Source of the DNA: Ovoidimarina sp038744785
Lineage (GTDB): Bacteria > Pseudomonadota > Alphaproteobacteria > Rhodobacterales > Rhodobacteraceae
Reading direction: 5' to 3'
Assembly (NCBI GenBank): GCA_038744785.1
Contig: JBCDLX010000026.1
Location: 1 to 64,000, forward strand
DNA: 64,000 nt
This document shows, piece by piece, positions 31,822 through 39,267 of this stretch. Positions within the stretch are counted from its first letter, which is position 1. Every line of letters starts with the position of its first letter. Position numbers and translations under genes: made by a program. The notes beneath the pieces were generated by a model. The model did no database searches, was not told the origin of the DNA, and was given only the letters and a program-made list of their open reading frames with translations.

Positions 31822-32928
31822 CTAGGCGCCCATCCGTGTGGCCGCCTCGGCGTAACCTCCACCGGTTCCATCGAGGAAATGATAATGCGCGTCCGAGTAA
31901 ATTGAAGGAACTAAGCAGGTCAGCACGGCCTGATCCTGCTCGCACAGGCCGTAGCGGACAGATTCATGCTCTGCTTCCAGAAGGTCACGCACGGTTTCGA
32001 TCTGCTGCGGCGTTAAGCACAGCGTCATTCGAAGCCCGTCCTGTATTTTGCGGTAATCGGTGTTTGCAGAGGTCTTGATTCGGTAGCGGACGGGGTCGAA
32101 CGCGCCCAACGGCTTTCGGGTACGATCCAGAATCCAGGCTATGAAAGTGATGCCGTAGATCTTTATTTTCTCGCCCCAAAGGCTTCCGGTCCCGTGCGCG
32201 GCGCGTGCTTCTAGGTCAAGCCCTTGGGGCGGCCATGTAAACCCCGGTCCTTCAACGGGCATGGGCGAGCCCTGGTTTCCGTTTGCTGCCGCCAAATCCA
32301 AAAGTGCCGCCGTGATGCGCTCGGGCACCAGAGTGTGCGTGTCGCGCGCCTCGATGATGATCGAAAGGATGCGGTGACCCGCCGTCTCCACAGGGGTCCA
32401 GCGACAAGACAGGCCCTCTAGGTTCGGGGGCGGAGAGTTTTGGTCTGGCGCAACTCGGAAATCGCCTTGCTTCATCAGCGCCTCGGCGTAGGAGGTTCCG
32501 CCACCGCAAAAGGCGTAATTGATAATATCATCGGACACCCGGTAGGTCGCCACTTTGACGTCGAATCCATCAGCGCGCACACGAGCCACCGGTACAATGG
32601 CTGTGCGCAGCTCCAACGCCAAGTCGCGTTGCACCCAGGCCGATACTTCGCGCATGGCCTGCCTCACAGCGCTCAGGTGTTCTGGTGCCACCAAAAGGGC
32701 GGATCCATCGCCACCAAACACAAACGGAAAGGGGGCGCCGTCGAGCGCGTTCATCACGGCGGCAATTAACGCGACGCCCGCCATGTTGACGGCCTTGTAG
32801 CGCCCGGCGGCAGAAGCTTTGCGGGACCCCACAACATCTGTGACCGCGATATGCCAGTCTTCGTGGACCGGGGCGTAGGCCGCCTCGGTCGCTAAGTCGC
32901 GGAATTCGTGCGGAGATGTCTCTGACAT
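31822..32928 (-). CDS. DUF3095 protein with cyclase-like features
   Basis: Predicted 368-residue cytosolic protein. The first 110 residues resemble a nucleotide-cyclase/GGDEF palm: IAVTDVVGSRKA (an aspartate at the end of a first strand), an alpha helix, then FPFVFGGDGSALLV, where the GGDG turn is placed like the second metal site. The C-terminal half (about 190-368) is unlike known catalytic domains. I call it DUF3095 from memory of this opening. Activity is unknown. It converges on the DUF2235 gene. Not obviously in an operon. Confidence 0.75.
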   Translation of the reverse strand: MSETSPHEFRDLATEAAYAPVHEDWHIAVTDVVGSRKASAAGRYKAVNMAGVALIAAVMNALDGAPFPFVFGGDGSALLVAPEHLSAVRQAMREVSAWVQRDLALELRTAIVPVARVRADGFDVKVATYRVSDDIINYAFCGGGTSYAEALMKQGDFRVAPDQNSPPPNLEGLSCRWTPVETAGHRILSIIIEARDTHTLVPERITAALLDLAAANGNQGSPMPVEGPGFTWPPQGLDLEARAAHGTGSLWGEKIKIYGITFIAWILDRTRKPLGAFDPVRYRIKTSANTDYRKIQDGLRMTLCLTPQQIETVRDLLEAEHESVRYGLCEQDQAVLTCLVPSIYSDAHYHFLDGTGGGYAEAATRMGA

Positions 32929-33010
32929 GTCCCGTGATCGTTCCCAAGGGGCGGGGCACCCCGCCTGTCGTTAAGCACGGTACCACACGCCCGCGCCGAC
33001 GCCAGCGTAC

Positions 33011-33460
33011 TCAGGCCGCGGTGCCGGGAAGGATCAAGCAGGTTGTGGAGCCGGTTGCGTATAACTTGTCGTCTTCGGCGCCGGTGATCTCGGCCCGCGC
33101 GACCGCCGTCGAACGGCCCCGATGTTGGGTTTCGCCCTGGCAGATGACCTCGACGCCCGCGCGGAGCGCCCGGGTGATATTAATCTTGAACTCAAGCGTC
33201 GTGTACCTCTCGCCGGGGGCCAAGGTCGAATGCACGGCGCACCCAAGCGCACTGTCTAGGATCGTTCCGTACCAGCCCCCGTGAACAGCGCCCATGGGGT
33301 TTAGATGCGCTTCGGTGGCGGTTCCGGAGAAGACGGCAAGCCCGTAAGCCGTCTCGATCAGGCGAAGGTTCATTGTGATCGCCATGGGCGGCGGCGGAAG
33401 GTCGCCGGCCGCCATCGCGCGCAGCTGGTCCAGACCCGACATCGAATGAATATCGTTCAT
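33011..33460 (-). CDS. PaaI family hotdog thioesterase
   Basis: Predicted 149-residue hotdog-fold acyl-CoA thioesterase. NPMGAVHGGWYGTILDSALG contains the conserved GAVHGG loop and acidic helix residue of the PaaI/YbgC-like group. C-terminal VARAEI-GAEDDKLYATGSTTC is typical. Substrate unknown; such enzymes commonly act on aryl- or medium-chain acyl-CoA. It stands alone, with 82 bp to the DUF3095 gene on the same strand. Confidence 0.9.
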   Translation of the reverse strand: MNDIHSMSGLDQLRAMAAGDLPPPPMAITMNLRLIETAYGLAVFSGTATEAHLNPMGAVHGGWYGTILDSALGCAVHSTLAPGERYTTLEFKINITRALRAGVEVICQGETQHRGRSTAVARAEITGAEDDKLYATGSTTCLILPGTAA

Positions 33461-33604
33461 TCCAAACGGCTAGACCATTTCGGGGCAGACCTGAACCACT
33501 GCTTTTTCCCGGAAGCGGGCGTTATCTGCCCTGCGCCGCACGCATTGGCGTCAATCCCGATGCGGTGCTAGGGTTGAGGCGATCTTTACTGAAGGACGTT
33601 TCCG

Positions 33605-34210
33605 ATGCGCCTGCTCCCCGCCGTAGCCATTCTTCTTGCCGGACAAGCCATGGCTGATGAAGGCCCGTCCTTTGACTGCTCTCGTGCGGCAAGCTCGGCG
33701 GAAGAGGCCATCTGCGCTGACCCAGAACTCGCGCGGCTCGACCGTTTGCTTGCAGATCGGTTTGCACAGGCGCTTGCGGCGGCGCGCGCGTTGGATGTGG
33801 GCGCTGCCGAGGCCGAGGCCGATCTGAAAGCCTATCAGCGCGGGTGGATCGGCGGGCGGGACGAGTGCTGGAAATCAGATGATCTGTCGGCATGTATCGC
33901 AGACGCCTATCTCGACCGCGATGGCGCATTGACAGCGCAATGGATGCTGGAGCCGGCCGGAGAAACAGTGTTCTGGACCTGCGGCGGGAACCCCGCAAAC
34001 GAAGTGGTCACGACGTTCTTTGCGACAGAGCGTCCAAGCGTACGCTTTGAGCGGGGCGATACCGTCGACACCGGGGCGTTGCGCCGCACAGCCTCGGGCG
34101 CGCGCTACGAGGGCAGTTTCGGCCGATCAATCTGGATCAAAGGTGACGAAGCGCAGTATCGCGACCCGGATCCCGACGGGACGGAATGGAGCTGCGTTAA
34201 ATCAAACTAG
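33605..34210 (+). CDS. Secreted LprI-MliC lysozyme-inhibitor-type fusion
   Basis: Predicted 201-residue periplasmic protein. Signal peptide MRLLPAVAILLAGQAMA is followed by an LprI-like domain (residues about 23-100: FDCSRAASSAEEAICADPEL, and cysteine pairs in WIGGRDECWKSDDLSACI). After a short linker comes an MliC-like domain (about 120-201: FWTCGGNPANEVVTTFF and the closing WSC). Both domain types are known lysozyme inhibitors, so the fusion would protect peptidoglycan from host or competitor lysozymes. No lipobox is present, so it is soluble. Confidence 0.8.
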   Translation: MRLLPAVAILLAGQAMADEGPSFDCSRAASSAEEAICADPELARLDRLLADRFAQALAAARALDVGAAEAEADLKAYQRGWIGGRDECWKSDDLSACIADAYLDRDGALTAQWMLEPAGETVFWTCGGNPANEVVTTFFATERPSVRFERGDTVDTGALRRTASGARYEGSFGRSIWIKGDEAQYRDPDPDGTEWSCVKSN

Positions 34211-34217
34211 CGTCGCT

Positions 34218-35078
34218 TTAGGCGACCTTCTCGAGCGAGACTTCCGGCGCAAGCCCAAGCGCGTGCACGACCTCGCGCGTCAGATTGGGCTTGTTTAGCG
34301 TGTAGAAATGCAGGTTCTCGACGCCTTCTTCGATCAGCCGCGTGCAAAGCGTCGTGCACTGGACCACTGAGTAAAGTTCTTCTCGCCCGTCACGCGCCGC
34401 GGTTTCAAACTCTGCATCGATGCGGGGGGGCACCGGCGCACCGCAGCGCGCGGCGAAGCGCTTCACCCCTGCCCAGTTCTCGATGGGCAGAATTCCTGGA
34501 ATGATCGGCGCGTCGATGCCAGCGGCTGCGCATGCATCCCGAAAGCGCAGGAACGTCTCGGCTTCGAAGAAGAATTGCGTGATGGCGGACGACGCGCCCG
34601 CATCCAGCTTGCGCTTCAGCCAATCGATGTTCTGCGCCGCGCTGTCCGCTTCTGGATGCGGGTCCGGATAGGCCCCGACCCGAATGTTGAATTTGCCGGT
34701 GGCGGCGAGCGCTTCGACAAGCTCGATGGAATTGGCAAAGCCATCGCGGTGCGGCTGGAACGCGCCCTCACCCTTGGGCGGGTCACCCCGAAGCGCGACA
34801 ATATCGGTCACGCCCGCGGCCGCGTACTGGTCTGCAATCGCCAGGGTTTCGGCGCGGGTGGCATTCACGCATGTCAAGTGCGCGGCGACGTTCAGCCCAT
34901 AATGCTTGGCGATCGTGCCGACGGCGTCATGCGTCAGGTCTCGCGTCGTCCCACCCGCGCCATAGGTCACCGAGACGAAACCAGGCTCCAGCGGGGCCAG
35001 CGTGCGCACCGTGTCCCAAAGCCGAAATGACCCATCAAGCGATTGCGGCGGGAAGAATTCGAAACTGATGCGGGTCAT
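34218..35078 (-). CDS. metF: 5,10-methylenetetrahydrofolate reductase
   Basis: Predicted 286-residue FAD enzyme reducing 5,10-methylene-THF to 5-methyl-THF for methionine synthesis. Starts MTRISFEFFPPQS, with the catalytic glutamate in the FEFFPP motif; SVTYGAGG and ALRGDPPKGEG are conserved. Length is normal for the bacterial single-domain form. Divergent from metR across an 89-bp gap bearing a MetR-like box, a classical arrangement. Confidence 0.96.
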   Translation of the reverse strand: MTRISFEFFPPQSLDGSFRLWDTVRTLAPLEPGFVSVTYGAGGTTRDLTHDAVGTIAKHYGLNVAAHLTCVNATRAETLAIADQYAAAGVTDIVALRGDPPKGEGAFQPHRDGFANSIELVEALAATGKFNIRVGAYPDPHPEADSAAQNIDWLKRKLDAGASSAITQFFFEAETFLRFRDACAAAGIDAPIIPGILPIENWAGVKRFAARCGAPVPPRIDAEFETAARDGREELYSVVQCTTLCTRLIEEGVENLHFYTLNKPNLTREVVHALGLAPEVSLEKVA

Positions 35079-35126
35079 GGCTCTGATCTCCGGTAAGGTT
35101 GAGCGCTTGTCCCACAGCCCGGGTTG

Positions 35127-35139
35127 TGAGACAAATTCA
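35127..35139. promoter_or_regulatory. MetR-type operator between metF and metR
   Basis: TGAG-ACAAA-TTCA at 35127-35139 fits the MetR consensus TGAA-N5-TTCA with one mismatch. It lies 48 bp from the metF start and 28 bp from the metR start. The gap is otherwise AT-rich, as promoters in this GC-rich genome are. Confidence 0.65.
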
Positions 35140-35167
35140 TAATCCTCACAATTATCATGAGCCGGAC

Positions 35168-36079
35168 ATGCATATAGAGTTCCGCCACCTCCGCACCATC
35201 AAGGCAATCCACGAAGCGGGCGGTCTGGCGCGCGCGGCCGATCAGCTTCACATCACCCAATCTGCGCTTAGTCATCAGGTGAAGGGTCTTGAAGATCAGG
35301 CGGGCGTCGAATTGTTCGTGCGCCGCTCGAAACCATTGAAGCTTTCAGCGGCAGGCAAACGTCTGTTGACCCTTGCCGAGAAGGTTTTGCCTGAGGTCGA
35401 GGCACTTGAAGCCGATTTCAAGGGCCTTGTTTCGGGCCGGACGGGCCGGCTTCACATCGCCATCGAGTGCCACGCTTGCTTCGAATGGCTTTTTCCCGTT
35501 CTTGAGCAGTTCCGCCAGGCTTGGCCGGATGTCGATGTCGATATCCGCCCGGGCCTTGCCTTCGACGCGTTGCCCGCTCTCGGACGCGAGGAGGTTGACC
35601 TTGTGGTTTCGTCGGACCCTGAAGAGATCGAGGACGTGGATTTTACCGCGCTCTTTGACTACGAGCCGGTGTTCGTTGCGTCGTCTCAGCATCCGCTCGC
35701 CCAAAAACCCTTCGTGGAAGCCGCCGATTTTCGGGGTCAAACTCTGATCACCTATCCGGTGGATCGGGCGCGGCTTGATGTATTCAGTCAGCTTCTGACG
35801 CCGGCCAAGGTCGAACCCGCGTCGGTTCGGCAGGTTGAGTTGACGGCCGTCATTCTGCTTCTTGTGGCATCGAATCGCGGTGTCGCTGTCCTTCCCGACT
35901 GGGTGGTCCGCGAAGTGCGTTACAATTCCGACTACGTGACCCGCCCGATTACCGAAGCCGGGGTGACACGCCGTCTTTACGCCGCGACCCGCAGCGACGA
36001 CACGACGAAACCGTTCATGGCGCACCTTCTTCGGCTCGCGCGGACAGAGCCCTTGAAGCTTCAACGCCCCGTGGACTGA
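35168..36079 (+). CDS. metR: LysR family regulator MetR
   Basis: Predicted 303-residue LysR-type activator. The winged helix occupies residues 1-60 (FRHLRTIKAIHEAGGLARAA, then QLHITQSALSHQVKGLE); the effector domain spans about 90-300. The SALSHQ helix and the divergence from metF support MetR, whose co-inducer is homocysteine. I start at ATG 35168, giving MHIEFRHLRTI; an upstream start would run into the operator. Confidence 0.9.
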   Translation: MHIEFRHLRTIKAIHEAGGLARAADQLHITQSALSHQVKGLEDQAGVELFVRRSKPLKLSAAGKRLLTLAEKVLPEVEALEADFKGLVSGRTGRLHIAIECHACFEWLFPVLEQFRQAWPDVDVDIRPGLAFDALPALGREEVDLVVSSDPEEIEDVDFTALFDYEPVFVASSQHPLAQKPFVEAADFRGQTLITYPVDRARLDVFSQLLTPAKVEPASVRQVELTAVILLLVASNRGVAVLPDWVVREVRYNSDYVTRPITEAGVTRRLYAATRSDDTTKPFMAHLLRLARTEPLKLQRPVD

Positions 36080-36160
36080 CCCGTCGCCCCAGGGGCCTTG
36101 TTGTCGGGCGCGCACCGGCCTATACGCGCGGCCTGATCACCCGACCACAAGGACTGCGCG

Positions 36161-36946
36161 ATGCAGGGTTCTGCAAACCTTAACATTATGATGAAAGCGG
36201 CGCGCAAGGCGGCGCGCGGCCTGGTCAAGGATTTCCGCGAAGTCGAGAACCTTCAGGTGTCGTCCAAAGGCGCAGGCGATTTTGTAAGCCGGGCAGACAT
36301 TGCGGCCGAGCAGTCGATCCGGGAAGACCTTATGGGAACTCGGCCCAATTATGGCTGGATCGCAGAGGAGAGCGATGCTGTCGAGGGCAAGGACCCGACG
36401 CGCCGTTGGATCGTCGATCCCTTGGACGGAACCACCAACTTCCTTCACGGAATGCCGCATTGGAGCATCTCGATTGCGCTGGAATTCAAGGGCGAAATCG
36501 TTGCGGGCGTTGTCTACGATCCAGCCAAGGACGAGATGTTCATGGCCGAGAAGGGGCAGGGCGCCTGGATGAACGATCAACGGCTGCGGGTGTCTGACCG
36601 GTCGCGAATGATCGAATGTGTCTTTGCCGGTGGCGTTCCGTTCGGCGGGCGGCCCGGCCTTCCAGAGACGCTACAGGACCTTGCGCGTTTGATGCCGACG
36701 TGTGCAGGGGTGCGGCGCTGGGGCTCTGCAGCGCTTGATTTGGCCTATGTGGCGGCGGGCCGGTTTGACGGGTACTGGGAACGTGGTGTCAGTATCTGGG
36801 ATGTTGCCGCCGGGTCGCTAATCGTTCGCGAGGCCGGTGGATTCGTGGAAGCGATCGATCCCGACCATCGGATCGGCGAGGGAAGCATCATCGCCGGGAA
36901 CGCGTCGATCTATGAGAGCTTTGCCAAGGTGATCCGGTCCGCTTGA
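36161..36946 (+). CDS. suhB: Inositol monophosphatase family protein SuhB
   Basis: Predicted 261-residue Mg-dependent phosphatase. The metal-binding motifs are WIVDPLDGTTNFLHG (about residues 84-98) and WDVAAGSLIVREAGG (about 213-227), with EESD upstream. This family hydrolyses inositol or related monophosphates, and SuhB also acts in ribosomal RNA antitermination in some bacteria. The last 59 bp of the gene overlap the 3' end of the convergent rhomboid gene. Confidence 0.93.
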   Translation: MQGSANLNIMMKAARKAARGLVKDFREVENLQVSSKGAGDFVSRADIAAEQSIREDLMGTRPNYGWIAEESDAVEGKDPTRRWIVDPLDGTTNFLHGMPHWSISIALEFKGEIVAGVVYDPAKDEMFMAEKGQGAWMNDQRLRVSDRSRMIECVFAGGVPFGGRPGLPETLQDLARLMPTCAGVRRWGSAALDLAYVAAGRFDGYWERGVSIWDVAAGSLIVREAGGFVEAIDPDHRIGEGSIIAGNASIYESFAKVIRSA

Positions 36947-37682
36947 TCCGGTGCCGGGCGCCGGTTCTGGGAATATCGGTGCGTTGAAACCGGTACCGGG
37001 CTTCGGGATGGGGCGGGTGGCCTTCGGTCCGGTTCCAATATTCGGGCCCGCCACGCCGAAGCCAAAGCGGCACGGCTAGCATCAGGCCCACCAAAAATCC
37101 GCCCGCATGCGCCCAATAGGCGACGCCCCCGCCCTCTGTCGGGGTTGAAACCCCCGAGAAAAGCTGAAGTGCAAACCAAGCACCCAGAACCAGCCAGGCC
37201 GGGACGGGAATGATCCTGAAAATCACGATGAGGATCAGCAGAATATCGACGCGCGCCTTTGGAAACAGCAAGAGATAACCCCCCATGACACCTGCGATGG
37301 CACCCGATGCGCCGACCATTGGCACGCCGGATCCGGGATCGGCGGTCACTTGGGCGAACGCCGCCCCAAGACCGCTTGCAATGTAGAACCCCAGAAATCC
37401 CAGATGGCCCATTTCGTCTTCAAGGTTGTCGCCGAAGATCCACAAAAACAGCATGTTGCCCGCCAGATGCATCAGGCCGCCATGCAAAAACATGGATGTG
37501 ACGAAGGTTTCCGGCGCCAGCCGAAGCGGCACAAGCCCCCACGTCCCGAAAAAGGATGCGAGCGCGCGCGGATCAGAAAACAAGCCCCAGTAGCTTGCAA
37601 AGATTAGCACGTTCGCTGCGATCAGCGCCCATGTGACATACGGGGTTCGCGTTGACGGATTGTGATCGCGCAGTGGGAACAT
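36888..37682 (-). CDS. Rhomboid family intramembrane serine protease
   Basis: Predicted 264-residue membrane protease with six hydrophobic segments. The catalytic serine lies in GASGAIAGVMGGYLLLFP (about residue 131) and the histidine in HAGGFLVGL (about 193). N-terminal MFPLRDHNPS and HGGLMHLAGNMLFLWIFGDNLED match the family. The last 55 residues form an unusual basic, Arg/His-rich tail with an imperfect repeat (RYRFQRTDIPRTG / RHRIKRTGSP), encoded partly over the suhB 3' end. Confidence 0.92.
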   Translation of the reverse strand: MFPLRDHNPSTRTPYVTWALIAANVLIFASYWGLFSDPRALASFFGTWGLVPLRLAPETFVTSMFLHGGLMHLAGNMLFLWIFGDNLEDEMGHLGFLGFYIASGLGAAFAQVTADPGSGVPMVGASGAIAGVMGGYLLLFPKARVDILLILIVIFRIIPVPAWLVLGAWFALQLFSGVSTPTEGGGVAYWAHAGGFLVGLMLAVPLWLRRGGPEYWNRTEGHPPHPEARYRFQRTDIPRTGARHRIKRTGSPWQSSHRSTRSRR

Positions 37683-37788
37683 GCGCCTTAGCTGGGGGCA
37701 GGCGGTGTCGGCGTCAAGCGTCCACTCTCGCCCGAACGTGATGGCGTCGTTCTTGACAGGCGTGCGTCCCGCGCTTGTTCATAGGCGC

Positions 37789-38337
37789 ATGAGACCGCTT
37801 GTCCTCGCTACTATCTTGGCGCCCGCCCTTGCCGTTCCCGCAGTCGCCGCATGCCCGCCGCTTCCGGATCGAACGGCAGAACTTGCGGATCTTTTCGATG
37901 CAGCGCGGGCGGCCCCGAACGAGGCCGCGGGACAAATCCTGTCGCGACAGATGTGGGCGATCTGGACCGCGCCGCCGGATGAGGCGGCAGGAGCGCTTCT
38001 TAATCGCGGCGCAACCGCATTGCGGGTCTCAGATTTTCTGGCCGCGATCGCGACTTTCGACCGGTTGGTCGCGTACTGCCCGGACTGGGCAGAGGGTTAT
38101 AACCAGCGGGCCTTTGCCTACTTTCTTAGTGGCCAATACCCCAAGGCGCGCGATGATCTGGAAAAGGTTGTAGAGATAAATCCCGATCATGTGGGTGCAT
38201 TGACTGGGCTTGCCCTTACGATGACGGCTCTTGGCGACGAGGACGCCGCGCAGACATGGCTTCGCCGCGCATTGGACCTGAACCCTTGGGTGCCGGAGCG
38301 CCATATGCTGAAAGAGCCACCCGGTCAGGAGCTTTAG
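37789..38337 (+). CDS. Secreted TPR-repeat protein
   Basis: Predicted 182-residue exported protein. Signal peptide MRPLVLATILAPALAVPAVAA; after it, AELADLFDAARAAPNEAAGQ leads into two to three tetratricopeptide repeats (about residues 68-170, with YNQRAFAYFLSGQYPKARDDL the clearest). Probably a periplasmic scaffold. I start at ATG 37789, since upstream codons lie in the rhomboid promoter and would bury the signal peptide. Not part of an obvious operon. Confidence 0.82.
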   Translation: MRPLVLATILAPALAVPAVAACPPLPDRTAELADLFDAARAAPNEAAGQILSRQMWAIWTAPPDEAAGALLNRGATALRVSDFLAAIATFDRLVAYCPDWAEGYNQRAFAYFLSGQYPKARDDLEKVVEINPDHVGALTGLALTMTALGDEDAAQTWLRRALDLNPWVPERHMLKEPPGQEL

Positions 38338-38450
38338 ACCCGCCAACTGATCGTACGTGCACGACACCGAGGCACTAAGTGCAGATCGTTGCTGACAACG
38401 TCATCCAATGCCGTTGCGGCCCATTGCGACGACGCTTATGCAGTCCAGAG

Positions 38451-38536
38451 GCCCGCGTGGTGGAATGGTAGACACAGGGGACTTAAAATCCCCAGGCGGA
38501 AACGCCGTGCCGGTTCGAGTCCGGCCGCGGGTACCA
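38451..38536 (+). tRNA. tRNA-Leu (anticodon TAA)
   Basis: Complete type II tRNA: acceptor GCCCGCG (38451-38457) pairs with CGCGGGT, with the first pair G-U. The anticodon stem GGGGA/TCCCC encloses loop CTTAAAA, anticodon TAA. A long variable arm (GGCGGAAACGCC) and the T-arm GGTTCGAGTCC follow, and CCA is encoded (to 38536). It ends 11 bp before the stop of the convergent response-regulator gene. Confidence 0.95.
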
Positions 38537-38547
38537 ATTTAAGCGAC

Positions 38548-39267
38548 TTAAGTTTCGGGATCGAAGATGTAGCCGATCCCGCGAACGGTTCGGATAATCG
38601 CGGGCTTCTGGGGGTTCTTCTCGATCTTTCTACGCAGCCGCGAGATCCGGATATCGATCGACCGGTCGAAGGGATCCCAGGACCGGTCATGGGCTTGTTC
38701 CAGAATTTGGTCACGGTTTAGGACGCGGGATTTGTTCTCGGCAAAAAGCTTCAGCAATCGAAACTCCATTGCCGTCAGCGGAACATCTTCGCCGTCCGCC
38801 GAAAACAGTTTGGTCGACTCCATATCAAGCGTGAAATCGCCGAATTTTGCTGTGCTGCCGCCAGACTTAGTTTTTGCTGCCGGTGTTGGACCCGCCCGGC
38901 GGCGCAGGACCGCTTTCAGACGCGCTTCAAGTTCGCGCAAATCGACAGGTTTTCCAAGGTAGTCGTCGGCTCCCATCTCAAGCCCTACAATACGGTCGAT
39001 GGTTTCACCAGCGGCCGTCAGCATGACGACGGGCAGATCGCTTTCGCTGCGGATCCCGCGCAGGGCGGACAGCCCGTCTTCGCCCGGCATGTTGATGTCA
39101 AGGACCACAATATCGGGCGCCGCCTCTTTGATTTCGGAGCGCAGCTCCGATGCATCCGCAGCCAAGCGCACCGTGAAGCCACGCTTTTGAAGGTATTCCT
39201 GCAACATTTCACGCAGGTCGCGTTCGTCGTCGCAGATCAGAACCGAACCGTTGCCGGAGTGTGTCAT
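38548..39267 (-). CDS. OmpR-family response regulator
   Basis: Predicted 239-residue two-component regulator. Receiver domain about 8-120 with acidic pocket DDERD and phospho-acceptor in VVLDINMPGEDG (about residue 56); KPVDLRELEARLKAVLRR closes it. A winged-helix output domain follows (about 145-239, LTAMEFRLLKLFAENKSRVL, RTVRGIGYIF). The start overlaps the stop of the hybrid kinase gene by 4 nt, making them a cognate pair. It could also serve the orphan kinase at 43954. Confidence 0.94.
   Translation of the reverse strand: MTHSGNGSVLICDDERDLREMLQEYLQKRGFTVRLAADASELRSEIKEAAPDIVVLDINMPGEDGLSALRGIRSESDLPVVMLTAAGETIDRIVGLEMGADDYLGKPVDLRELEARLKAVLRRRAGPTPAAKTKSGGSTAKFGDFTLDMESTKLFSADGEDVPLTAMEFRLLKLFAENKSRVLNRDQILEQAHDRSWDPFDRSIDIRISRLRRKIEKNPQKPAIIRTVRGIGYIFDPET

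Noticed and set aside
37753..37775. A TTGACA box upstream of the TPR gene as promoter
   Set aside because: No convincing -10 at 16-18 bp was found, only a weak TGTTCA/TTCATA.
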